Assembly (NCBI GenBank): GCA_033239125.1
Contig: BSWB01000003.1
Span: 103,932,320-103,996,319 of the forward strand
Reading direction: 5' to 3'
Length of the DNA stretch: 64,000 bases
DNA from: Fagopyrum homotropicum
Taxonomy: Eukaryota; Streptophyta; Magnoliopsida; Caryophyllales; Polygonaceae
Below, piece by piece: positions 32,024 through 46,689 of this stretch. The position numbers and the translations under genes are program-made. The notes under the pieces are model-generated. The model was given only the letters and a program-made list of their open reading frames with translations. It was not told where the DNA came from and did not search any database. Numbering within the stretch: the first letter of the stretch is position 1; every line of letters starts with the position of its first letter.

Positions 32024-33807
32024 TCACTTATAGAACTCCATGACCCATAGACTGGCAACAAAGCATTCGAATCTAATGCCTGCAAAACCAGCTTCTTTGG
32101 CCAAGTCCAGAAACTCCTGCTTGCTCCTTTCTTTCCCTCCCGGGTTTTGCGTCATCATAATGAGATCCATCTCGCAGAAGGCTTTTGCCGCGGTGGTTGT
32201 CTCCGGAACATCTGATACAATTGATTCAACAACGATCACCTTCCCGGCCTCTGGGAGTGCCTTGTAGCAGTTCTTCAACAGCTTTAGGCAGTACTCATCA
32301 CCCCAGTCATGAAGAATCCACTGCAACAAACGTATGGGTTGTTTAGGCAAGAAAGAGTAGTGTTGGTACATAATAAGTTGAAGATGGTTGATGCTCACCT
32401 TCATGAAAATAGCTTCTGCGCAGGGAACGCTCTGGAACATGTCTCCGCCGACGTGTTCCATCCCTGCAAGGTCCGGTCCGTTTACAAGAATCAAATAACG
32501 GTTCATAGAATAGATTCTAAAACTGAGATAATGAAGCAGTACCAGGATGAGGAATGCCGTGTTTTGTGACATGGGGAAGATCGTAATTGATCCCCTTGAT
32601 GTTGGGATACTTGGATAAGATGATCTTAAGGTTGTGTCCCAGGCCACCGCCCACATCGACGAGCTGGCTGATATTCTCGAAACCCTTGTAGGATTGAAGG
32701 ATCTTCTTCATCATGATTGAGGTGTGGTTGAACATGGCGACATTGAACACCTCGTTGAATCTCTGATCTACCCCTGGGTACTCAAAGGCGTTCATCCCGT
32801 GGGCCTTGTTGAATGCAATCCCTCCTTCCAATACCGCATCTTTCAGTTTGTACCTACATTGTATGAACCATCCACGGTATCTGTTAGGTGCTGTGTTGTC
32901 GACTTAGATCTATTCAAATGCGGACAGCCACCCAAAACGGGTGGGTATAAACAGAGGAAGAAGCCTGATCGGACCGAAAAGTTTGGCTTGTCAATTCTGT
33001 CAAACTAGATTTGGGCACCACTCTAGGCCGGCCGACTTTTCAGCCCGATATATATATATATTAAAAAAAATTTAAATATAATATATTTAGTATAATTATA
33101 AAATAAGTATAATTATAATTTAATTATAATATATTTAACATAACATATCTAAAATAAAGTTTTTTTAAAATTATAATAAAAAAATGAAAAAAAAAATTTA
33201 AAAAGAAAAACGGGTACCGCATGTCCGGCCCGTCCAGTCAGGCGGGTATGACACCTATCTCAGGTCCGATAGTCGGGTTTGGCTAAGCGTGTTTAATATT
33301 TTATAAAGCCTTATCCGAGTCCGGATACAAGATACAACTATACAAGAGGTAGTTGTTGGAACACTAGAAAATAGTTACTCACCAGCTTTCCAGAAAAACT
33401 TTATCCTGGAGTAATCTGAGCAACGGGCCCAACGAAACTCCGTCTTCATCCTTAACAAAGTACCTCGACACCGGAGTCAGTCCGTACACTCTCTTCCTCT
33501 CTCCGGCGTCTCCGATGACGGAGCAACTGATGACAGAGAAGGCGGAGAGGAGGCGGAGGATCCTGTCGACCATATCCGGCGCCTGTGGATTCTCCGAGGG
33601 AAGCTTGGCAGCCACCTCAGAAGCGGAGAGGCGAGAATCGGGGCCCGCAGTGGAGATGATCTCGAGGAGGCCGAGCTCGATGGCTGCTTGCATAGTCATC
33701 GGAAAGGCGATGGAATCGACGATTTGCGCCACATGCGCCATCGTCTCTTCTTCATCGGTGGTGGAGATGGAGAGGTTTGATTGGAAAGCTTCTTCCAATG
33801 GAGGCAT
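32024..33807 (-). CDS. COMT-type O-methyltransferase
   Basis: Four exons on the minus strand: 33807-33383, 32853-32543, 32463-32399 and 32320-32024. All junctions are GT-AG and the product is 365 residues, the usual length of caffeic acid O-methyltransferases. The N-terminal dimerisation domain is at about 25-110 (MAHVAQIVDSIAFPMTMQAA). The SAM-binding LVDVGGGLG is at 206-214, DLPHV near 233 and GGDMF near 251. The catalytic His is 271 (WILHDW), with Glu299 (VVESIV) and Glu331 (PGGKER). It transfers a methyl group from SAM to a phenolic hydroxyl in the cytosol. The C-terminus (FECFVASLWVMEFYK) differs from classical COMT, so the substrate may be a flavonoid or other phenolic rather than lignin precursors. 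Introns are AT-rich; intron 1 (529 bp) holds poly-AT. Confidence 0.93.
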
Positions 33808-34735
33808 TTCGTCTCACTTTACAACTGGTTTGAGGTAATCAGTAATGGATTATGCCTCTTCAACGTGTCTGTATATATGCATATCCTACACCTACTCCTG
33901 CCGGTTGATTATATTATTAATATCAATACCATCAAATTAATACATTATTCATATCAACTTATTGTTTATAAAACAATTGTTTTCTTTAATATTAGACTCT
34001 ATAAAAAAGTTAAGAATATAAAAAAAAAAAATGTCTCTTCGTTTTTAAATAGGGTATTTGCTTACATATGCCAGGATGGTTTTGATTAATGATTGTCAAG
34101 ATTTAAGAAATTAAATTATTTAGAAACGTACAATGGAGTTGGTCAATGTAACCTCAAACTTTTGATGGGTTTGGTACGGTCTAAATAACATCGAGTATTT
34201 TAGAAAGTAAATGAAAAAGGTAATAGATGATTTTTATATTTAAATAATGGTCTCTTATTTCCATACAATTATTCATTTCTTCCGCTTTATTATTTATACT
34301 TAGGTTAATTTCATCTAATATAAACAAAAAATTTGAGGATAAGAGTTTGTGTTTTTTAATTTTATAAATTTTCGGACATATATAATTTGTAGACGTAATA
34401 TCTTATTTAATAAAAGATGTAGTTATAACGGAATAAAAATCTAATTTAACTCAATAAAAGCCGTTTTAATTTTTTTTTAAAGAATGATATCACAATAAAA
34501 GTAAAATATAACTTAAAAATAAGTTACGATTAAAATAAAAGTAAAATATTTATTAAATAAAATTATCTAATTATAAATTTATATATAGTTTAATTAAAAA
34601 TTATTTTATTTTATTGATATTGAAAGTAAAATATAATTTAAAGTTATTTATTTTTATAAAATTTTTTTAATAATTTTAATTATTTGCGCAACATGTAAAG
34701 CGCGATACCTAAGACTTATTAGCTTATCAAATATA
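33808..34735. other. O-methyltransferase promoter and AT-rich DNA
   Basis: A likely TATA box (TATATA, 33872-33877) lies 65 bp upstream of the ATG. Beyond about 33950 the sequence is AT-rich with no recognisable gene. Confidence 0.55.
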
Positions 34736-35026
34736 GGGCCCGTTTGGTTTCAACTCCGGAATCGAAAACGGAATGGAAACGAATCTAGTCCATATGTATA
34801 CCTTTATTCATGAAAATTTTTGGATTCATTCATTGTGGTTTGAAGTAATTGGAGTAGAGTTTGGTTACTTTTAATACCCTATAAGATAATAAAATGTGGT
34901 GAATCAAGTGCATTTTGCCTTAAACTATAAGAAAAGTTTTCATACAATATTATGAATAAGGATATAGATTTGGACTAAATTCGTTTCCATTCCGTTTTCG
35001 TTTTTGGAGTTGGAACCAAACGGCCC
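34736..35026. mobile_element. MITE, 291 bp
   Basis: Long terminal inverted repeats start GGGCCCGTTTGGTTTCAACT (left) and GGGCCGTTTGGTTCCAACTC (right, reversed); similarity extends for about 80 bp. Three-base flanks ATA occur on both sides. No ORF. The ends resemble plant hAT or Harbinger MITEs; the superfamily cannot be fixed by eye. Confidence 0.85.
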
Positions 35027-35029
35027 ATA

Positions 35030-36442
<1,413 letters not shown>

Positions 36443-36445
<3 letters not shown>

Positions 36446-37658
36446 TTTTAGTTCAAATGAGGAGAGAGCTTGTAGATAGGAATTAGGAGGGCTGTAAGCC
36501 ATTGGATGAATTTAAATCAACGGCTCTCACACGCTCATCATTAATGGCATTTTTGTAAATTAACTTAAAATCTGGAAAAATACCCTTACGTTCAAAATAG
36601 TCATCGGTGTTCATACTTTTATATGTCATTGTTCATGTTTTTATACATCGGTGTTCATAGTATTTTTATTCATCAAAGTGTCATGTCCATTTATTCTTTT
36701 GTGTTCATTTTATAATGCATAGATGTTCATTTACAGTATATAACCACAAAAATAAAAAAACTCATCACAAAACGTTAAAAAATGATCATAATATGTTATG
36801 TATGTGTCAAAGTTATAGATAAGTCATCGGTGTTCATACTTTTATACGTCATTGTTCATGTTTTTATTCGTCATTGTTCATACTTTTTATGTCATTGTTC
36901 CTGTAAATATTATAAACTATTTTTCTATAAGGCATTTTGCCGAACAGTTTGTGTGCACACTAAAAGAAGCATATAGATTATTCAATTGGAGTTATTAGAC
37001 CAACTCAACATATGTATATACATGTATTTTCTCAATCAAACTTATCAAACACAAAATATTTAAACAAATTTGATTTGGAAGACAAACATCAATCATAATG
37101 AAACCTAAACCTTAAGAATGGAAATCTAATCAGTGAGAGTAGAAATTAGAAGAAACAAAACCTGAATCGTCTTGTATTCTCTTTGATTTCACAATTTTTA
37201 TGTAATCGATCTTTGAATATTATCAACACGATTTTAAAGAAAATTATAATTTTCAAAATAAATGAACATCATATTATAAACACCATAACTGTAAAAAAAA
37301 TATGAATACATACTTGTAATAAAATAAACATCATATTTTATTAACAAAATTTGAAAAAATAGTATATTTACAAAAAAAAATCCGAAAGTTTTTTTTAAAA
37401 AAAATACAAAAATGAACAATTAATGTTAAAAAAGGAAAAGTTAGTGTTGGAAAAAAATGAACATTTATTGATAAAATATGAACAATGACTCTTTTAAAAA
37501 TGAATACATACTTATAAAATATATGAACACCAATTTTTATTTACTAAAAAAAATCTGGAAAAAAAAAAAAAAAAACAGTGACGTGGCATGCCACATGTCA
37601 CCACCCCGGCTCTCCTCATTCCTATCTGCAAGGGTCCTCCTCACCGGAACCAGACCCT
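36443..37658. mobile_element. TIR element of about 1.2 kb between (TA)n tracts
   Basis: The left end AGTTCAAATGAGGAGAGAGC with AGATAGGAATTAGGAG matches the reversed right end GGTTCCGGTGAGGAGGACCC with AGATAGGAATGAGGAG. Internal subrepeats of TCATCGGTGTTCATACTTTT and GTCATTGTTCATG lie at 36598-36720 and 36822-36900. No transposase found; non-autonomous. Confidence 0.55.
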
Positions 37659-37860
37659 ATATATATATATATACACTATCGTGTAATCATGAGAACAAAC
37701 CTTATTGTTTAATATATTGTTCGTAGTTATTATTAGTTTTGTTGCGAATGTGTCATATCGTTTAATGTTTTATTCGCAGTTATTATTAATTATGATATGT
37801 ACCCTAAATCTCGACCCTTAATACTCACCATCCGACAGTCATCCACATGGGACCCGCCCG
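37659..37860. mobile_element. Third copy of the (TA)n-associated MITE, truncated
   Basis: After (TA)n come ATCATGAGAACAAACCTTAT and TTCGTAGTTATTATTAG, ending in CTCGACCCTTAATACTCACC. It shares its parts with 28565-28850 and 36209-36400 (reversed). Confidence 0.55.
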
Positions 37861-38869
37861 TGTGGATGACTGTGTTGTTGTCCATGTCAGCGCACTGTTA
37901 CCTCCGACAAAAGTCTTATGATCTTATCTTCGGTTGGGCTTTTTCCATATCTTTTTGGACCCCATTTTGTATCCTATTTATTCCTAGTTTTCAAATGTTA
38001 GAGGGTGTGCATTTTATCGGATTTTGTTTACTCACAACCCTAGTTAGCCGTCACGTTTTCTCTTTTGCTCGAGTTCACCATGAAAGCTTTGGTGGCAAAT
38101 TCCTGGAGGTTTTCTTTTGAATATTTGTTTATGAATTCAATTTTCAATACAATTTATTGTTTTGCTTCCTTTTCCATGTCTGGATATTTTTCTTATGATT
38201 TAAGGATTGGTTGAATCCTATAATACATTGATTGATAAATATTGTATATGAATTGTACACGGAAATCAGCTTGGAATTGTTTTGCTTTAGTGACCTTAGT
38301 CATACCCTTTTGTTGACATATTTTGAAAAGCATTGCTTACCTTACGAATAGAAATAGAATCAATTTTCTACGAGAATGTGTTGATTTTATGGGACCTTCT
38401 AGAGTGAACTTTGTTTAGGGAAAGACATTTGCCTTTACCTCAAGGATTCCTAATTGTCATAGTTTAACCGATTTTTGTTATTTTTTCGGCTTTTCTACAA
38501 GATCATGGTCTCTTGGGTCTTCTTCTTGTTTGCTATGTTCTTAATGAGTTTGACTTTTAACCTTTGCAACTGCGAGAGCTTCTTTGGGTTGGGTTGATCA
38601 TAATCTTTATACACATAATGTGGTAAAGGCTACCTTTGTTAGTTACCAACATATTCCACTAATTGATGTTCATTATATTCATATACATGGTTATTTATTA
38701 ATTCATTATAGTGGTGATATGTGCTTCCTCATATTGCTTGCTTTTATTCTTGTTTTCATCATCGTGATTGCTTCATTCTTTCTCCTTTTGACAAACTAAA
38801 ACCTCTTTAAAACCAATATATTTCTTCCCTTATTCTTTCTTTTCGCTCTTTGCTTAGCATAATTGTTTA
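37861..38869. other. Intergenic or decayed retrotransposon leader
   Basis: No coding domain recognised. The right part probably belongs to the leader of the LTR relic at 38870-39830. Confidence 0.35.
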
Positions 38870-39830
38870 TCTTTACATCCAATTGAGAAACAGTCCTTGT
38901 GAGTTCGACACTCAATACTACGACTGATTATGTAACCCTCGGAGAGGTGGGCAAAACCCATCATGAGACAAGCAACAAGTATCAATAAGATAAAACGTTC
39001 CTGAATCCGGATAACCACAACATGCATACAATAGATCTCCATTGAAAATTCCACAATATTAAAAGTAAGTCGGAGTTATGTGAAAGACAACTTCGTTGAT
39101 TCTCATGTGCGATAAGGATCTATTGTTCACGACACATCATTGATGTCACCCATTGATTGTCATGTACCCAAGACATTGTGGAATCTTCACATTGAATGAA
39201 GCTTGGATGAAAGTGGACTATACCCTCACCGAAAGCCAAATACATTGAAGAACATATGGTATATACCGATCTAGTACTATCATAACTCATAGACATACAA
39301 TCAAAACATAGAATCAATACAACATCATTGATCATGCAGTCGAGCTAACCAAACCCTAGACAGAGGAGAATCAACAAGACATACCTCACAAGAAAATGCA
39401 AGCTTTATTAATTATTGAATATGAGGCAAGTTGAGGGACCAAGGTAAGTTGAGCGGCCTCTAGAGAACAAGAGGCAAAAACTTCAATTGAAAACGTAGAA
39501 GAGGAGACGTTCTAACCTAATGGCCAAACAACTTTATTTATAGGATTAAGAGACAACATAAAAACCCTAGATGACCTCAATCTTATCTTCTAACACGTTA
39601 AGATCAAACCTAAAAGATAAAGAAACTAAATGGACGGGCCAATAGGCCAACCCAACTAAACCAGGAAAGGGAAACAAAATAGGACATCGGAGTAAGCAAG
39701 TTGAGCGGGCCGTCGAGTGACCCCATGGGCCAAAGTCTTGGGCTTGGTCCTGAGTTGCTATAGGATCTTCCTTGCAACAACGTGATGCCATTTTTTAGGT
39801 CCACTGCAAAAGTAGGGAACGGAGGTCGAG
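38870..39830 (-). repeat. LTR-retrotransposon relic, family G copy 1
   Basis: On the minus strand it reads ...CCTATAAATAAAG..., TCAATAATTAATAAAGCTTG, GAATCAACGAAGTTGTCTTTC and GCATGTTGTGGTTATC. The same landmarks in the same order occur at 42960-43530 and 49360-49830. TATA-like and AATAAA signals suggest an LTR. The end near 38890 has the phrase AGTCCTTGTGAGTTCGACAC, common next to plant LTRs. Confidence 0.5.
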
Positions 39831-40609
39831 CAACCTAGGTACTAGTTGAACACTTCTGCACATTCCTTGATGTTCTTCAATTCACTCTCAAACTTTAGTC
39901 GTTTTAGTCTTGATTATGAATTATTTGACTGTAGGGGAATCCTTCATGTGTAACATATCATTATGCTATAAATGTATAATTTGTGCGCCGCAAATTCCTA
40001 GAACGCACGCAGTTACATAAACCAACTAGTAGATCTCTAAAACACTAATATAAAGAAAATAGACCAATAATATATGTTATAACATCCAAAAGCGGTAGAT
40101 ATTGGAATATAATGATGAAAAAGATGCTAATTTGAGTGTTATCAGCCACAAACCTTGAATTAATAAAACCTGGAAGAATACCTCTCTTGCCTCTCCAATG
40201 TTAAAAGTGACTTCCAAAAGTAAAAAGATACCTCCCTAATAGGTTTATAGAACCAATTGAGTTAGCAAGAACTCACGCCAAACTTCTAATCGAATGGAAA
40301 AACTTCAAATGTGATGTTAGAATATTTGTCAAGCCTCATTTCTTGTTTGAAATACCTTTCTCTAATCCTTTGGAAATAACATGTGTGGTAAAATAGACCC
40401 TACCTTGTTTTTGGCCCGATAGTGAGAACCAAATTTTAATACCCTTATTGAAAATAACTCATTTATCGATCTTTGGTGATAATCATCCCAATCCTTGTTG
40501 AGTATATAAACCATGAGCCAATGTAAATAATCATCGAAAAACTTGTAATTGGAAAATTTTTTAAGCTTGACCCTACCTCTAAAAAGGAAAAGGGTCAACT
40601 TCAACAAGA
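39831..40609. other. Intergenic DNA
   Basis: No gene or clear repeat recognised. Confidence 0.4.
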
Positions 40610-40878
40610 TTGTGCATCACTGATCGTGGAAGTTTTACCTAAGTACAACAACCTCACCCGTAAGAATACGAGATCGGATATAATATAATCGGGCATCTAA
40701 AGCACAAGGATTGTGTCTGAATTGAATAACACTAATAGTTAATTATTTTAAGAAAAAAAACAAAGAAGTAAAGCAAGAAACGATGACAAAGAGAGCAATT
40801 GTGGATGTATAACAATGAGAGGAAGGTTAATCTAAGGAAGCAGGAATCCTCACTATAATGAGTTAACATATTGATGTG

Positions 40879-40909
<31 letters not shown>

Positions 40910-42090
40910 CATGAACATTAGATAATGATAAAAGTAGGCTGTTTCGGCAAGTATAGGAAAATCTATTAAAAACTTAGAAATATGGAAAATACCAAAAAAA
41001 ACCTTCGCTTATGGCCCTTTAGTTTAAAAAGGTTCAAAGACTGGAACTTTCTACGATGATTAAAAATCCTCAAAGCTTTGACAAACTAGTATTCTCAAAA
41101 TCAAGTTCTTTTCGAAAAATCCAATAAAGCAAACTTTGCTTTTGGCCGTACACTTGTTTTATCTAAACAAATAAAAAGCGTCACTCCTTTCGGAGGTTTT
41201 CAAAAGGTAGGAACAAAATACTTTGAAAAGAAACAATATCAAAACCTCATATCATAAAGATATATACAAATAATATATTAAAGCATTATAGGGATCATCC
41301 AATCTTTAGATCAAGGAGAAAGTTTAGCCAATCATGATGAAATATAAATCAAAGATCATATACCGAATCACGAAGGACAAAACTTACAAGAGTTTGGTTC
41401 CTTCAGGTAAACCTTCAAAGCAAAACTAACAATATTTGACAGCTAGAATAAGAAGAGAATAAAAGACTACTGAATGTAGGAAAAATCAACGTATCCAAAC
41501 ATAAGGTTAGGGGTGTTTATATCGGAGAGAAATCAGAGTCTAGGGTTTACACAAAATATACACTTTTCATAGATGAAATCAAATATTTGGAAGTTTCTCG
41601 TTACGGTGCCGAAACGGCCAGCCAAACGGTAGGTATAAGGCAACCATACGGTTGTATGACCATCGTTTGGTGGTTTCACATCCTTGTCACATGCTATGTG
41701 GGTTGGGCTTTAGCATGGGTCATGGCGTCGAAGTCTCGATTCTAACGGCCAACTAAACGATAGTGCACCAACCACCCTACAGCCGTGCACTAGCCGTTTG
41801 GTGTGTGTTCCGTGAATTGTCACTTCTAATCTCAAATCTTTCTCTTCAGGGGTATTCTTGCGGACTTCGTGTTGCAGCTCCTTAGTCATATTGATCTTCT
41901 CTTATGCTCTGAACTCAAGGAGTATACAATCTTGGCACTTATGATGCCTTAAATGCCTGAAATACATAAAAGCCAAGGTAGATACCGAAATATAGGATGT
42001 GGATGATTTCCATATAAAATGACATATATTGGATGAAAAAGACGGTAGGATATGCATGAAACCAAGACGTAAAAAGTGTTACATTGAAAC
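40610..42090 (-). repeat. Athila-like LTR relic
   Basis: It resembles the LTRs of B and E in layout: an ACCCGTAAGAATACGAGATC segment near 40650, a leader-like stretch with (TA)n at 40880-40910, a TAGGGGTGTTTATATCGG segment and a GATGCATGAAACCAAGACG-type end near 42060. At the place where B and E carry CCGTGG words it has AACGGCCAGCCAAACGGT, ATCGTTTGGTGG, AACGGCCAACTAAACG and AGCCGTTTGGTG (41610-41815), a different inverted word (CCAAACGG/CCGTTTGG). No internal domains seen. Confidence 0.45.
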
Positions 42091-42819
42091 TCTTATGGTT
42101 TGAGGATTTCCTTAAAGGTTGTGGTTTTTATTTATGTTAAAATCACATATATGAGAATTGTCTCATTATAATTGTCATGCCCCACACATAGGTTCTAGTG
42201 CGGCCATTGTCTCGGACCAAGATAATAATCTATGGCAAAATCTTATTTGTCGTCTTTTCAGATAACAAGGCCGCCTCAATCAAAAGGAATAAATATGTAG
42301 ATGCCAAGGTGGTGGCAAGTGTACATAGAGTGTGAAGTATTAGATCTAGTGTCATCTTCAAAGACTCCACGTTTATGGCATACTGATGCTTGCGGGCCTT
42401 GAATAGAGAAGCTGATAGCACTCCATTTAGCGTCTTTAGCCACCATCATTCTATTTCAATCCTACCTCTATTGGGATAAATGAATATATTATCGGTCTAT
42501 TTCCTTCATATTGGTGTTTCGGACATCTACCAATCATTTAATTGCACACATTTACGGAGTAAAAAATGATACACATATAGCGGAATGACCTCATACAAAC
42601 ATACACATTAAGTATCTCCCTACGGTCAAAGAAGTCAAGCTCGAGAAGGAAATGATTGAGGCCCGAGAGTGAAGTGAAGAACATCCGGAAACATGTAGAA
42701 GTGCTTGATTGATCATCTGGTTGCTCGACCTCTATTCCCGCCATCTGATTATATGGCTCAAAATGACCTTTTGTTAAAGTAATGAAGTCATGGAGAAAAT
42801 TCTGAATCAGGCCCAACAC
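42091..42819. other. Intergenic DNA
   Basis: No recognisable gene or repeat boundary. Confidence 0.35.
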
Positions 42820-43990
42820 TTTGGCCTAGTTGGTCGCTCGATTAGCCTACTTCAACGTCTTTTACTCTTTCCCTTATCACTCTTGTTTGGGTTGAATTCC
42901 TGGACTGCCCCGTTGGATATTTTACCTTTTTTATTTTGTTCCTATCTTATTAGATGATAAGATCCTAGTAGATCTAGGGTTTCATGTTATACCCTAACCC
43001 TATAAATAAGGCGTTTCAGATATTACGTTAGATATATATTTGTTGTGTTATTATGCATGTTTCACCGCTCTTTTCCCCTTAGAGGTCACTTGATTGGACC
43101 ATTCCAGGTCGCCTGACTAGATCTCCTTTCGATCATTAATAAAGTCATAAAGTTTTTTTTTCAAGTATGTTTGGATAACTCCATCTTTTCAAGGGTCTGG
43201 TGAGTCCGACTACATTCATCTATGATGTTTTCCTATATGAGTTATGTTAGTATTTTGAATCTTCTTTGCTATATGTTCTTCAAGGTGATGTTTGATTAAG
43301 GTGATAGTGTAGCAGTCATACCGTCATGATGAGTTCGATGTGAAGAAAAGACACCATCTTTGTGTATGTGTCAATCAATGAGTGATAATATTGATGTATG
43401 TTGAGCAATGTCGTGACCACGTGATAGACGAATGAAGTTGTCTCCCGAATAAATATGACTTCCATTTATATTGTGGAATTGACAATTAAGATCTATCTTA
43501 CATGCATGTTATGGCGATCTATATTCTAAAAAAAACTTTATCTATTGCTATATATAATCTATTTTCATCCATTCTATCGAGTTATCCAAAGATCCAAACT
43601 TTCACCTTTCTTTCTCTCATATCTTCTAAAATGTTTTACGAAGCAGGCGCGCGTAATTCCTCTAGGTAATCGGTTGACCAACCTGAGGGTGCTCAAGCTT
43701 GCTTTGATTTCTTCTCTAGTTATTTATTTATTGATTTTTAGTTTAAACTCGCGTTTTAACCTGGTTGACCAGACCTTAATTGGTCGACCAGGTCTCTCGT
43801 TCTTTGATTTCTGGTTTGTTTGAGTTCTTTACCTTTTGTACATATTTATTTTATTATATTTATTTTAGTTTCTTAATTAATTTATCAAAGCGAGACATCC
43901 AGTGTTCGATCCTGATTCCATATACTACAATGGGTCTTGTAATTATTGGTGAGATTTGTGACTCACACTTCAACCCTCATCAAAGACCAA
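42820..43990 (+). repeat. LTR-retrotransposon relic, family G copy 2
   Basis: ACCCTATAAATAAGGCG (about 43000), ATTAATAAAGTCATAAAG (43138), GACGAATGAAGTTGTCTCCC and GCATGTTATGGCGATC (about 43430-43523) match copies 1 and 3 in order. Nearby are palindromic words GGTTGACCAACC (about 43672), CTGGTTGACCAG (43761) and TGGTCGACCA (43781). Confidence 0.5.
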
Positions 43991-44060
43991 ATGTCATATG
44001 AACTAGTCAATCCATCTTTGAGCAACTACAAATGATAGCATATTTTCATGTTATCCTTTT

Positions 44061-44200
44061 TGTTGGCGTTTGTAAGTTTAAAGGAGAGAGAAAAGAGAGA
44101 GATATTGTAACATAATATTTTTGTTGTGCATATTGTGATGTATCAATGTTGTATTTATACAACCTGTGTAACTAATTCAGTTACATTCCTATCCCCAACA
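44061..44200 (-). mobile_element. Solo LTR of a small LTR element, 140 bp
   Basis: On the minus strand it starts TGTTGGGGATAGG and ends CGCCAACA, with inverted ends TGTTGG/CCAACA and identical 5-bp flanks CTTTT (44056-44060, 44201-44205). It contains a TATAAATA promoter (near 44155). The size suits a TRIM or short Ty1/copia LTR. The presence of the duplication shows LTR-LTR recombination at the original insertion. Confidence 0.85.
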
Positions 44201-46001
<1,801 letters not shown>

Positions 46002-46490
46002 TATATTTTATAGGAGAAGCACTTAATCCACGTGTCTAACGATGAGAACTCTAACTGCCACGTGTCATTTTAGCAATTAAGAACAACCCAAAAATCTTAA
46101 TTAAGTTTCTTAGTTACTTAAAAACTAATAGATTTTATAGTCAAAATTTTGTTTTTAAAAAAATTAATAATATCTCTGAGACAATTTAAATTTATAAAAT
46201 TAAAAACACGAAAAAATTAAAGATTTAAATAAGAAGATTTATATCACCATATAAAAAAAAATCAATTACTTAATAAGTGAATAAGTTGTTGAGATTATTT
46301 ATTAGAAATAATATATTGTTGAATAAAGTAACGCGTCATCACTATTGTACAATAATTTTTTATACTTTGAACCTTACATTTAATATATCATAATATTTAT
46401 TATAAATTAAATTTAAAATACGTAATATTTATAGACGATAAAAGTGTAAATAACTGCCACGTATTAAGTATTTATATGTAATTTTCTTTA
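46002..46490 (+). repeat. Tandem partial copy of the Helitron at 45056
   Basis: AATCCACGTGTCTAACGATGAG onwards parallels 45170-45990 without the nested insertion. It lacks the CTAG end. Substitutions are frequent. Confidence 0.65.
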
Positions 46491-46689
46491 TCTTGATGGA
46501 GATTTTGGACAAAAAAAGATAAAATCACATTTTAGAGCACTTCCATACTTTATTGTACACTTGCACGTTAGCCATCACTAGAAGAAGTCAAAGTAAAAAA
46601 GAGGGGAGCCAAAGTCAAAAAAAGCAGGAAGGAATTTTATATAATGTTTTTTCCTTCTAATTTTTTAAATTCACAAGGTGAATAAATTA

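Noticed and set aside
38854..39054. Possible small secreted cysteine-rich peptide (minus strand, hydrophobic leader then four Cys)
   Set aside because: Its N-terminal codons fall in repeat family G, shared with 43500 and 49810, and the rest lies in the leader phrase next to a plant LTR. It has only four Cys and no conserved spacing I recognise.
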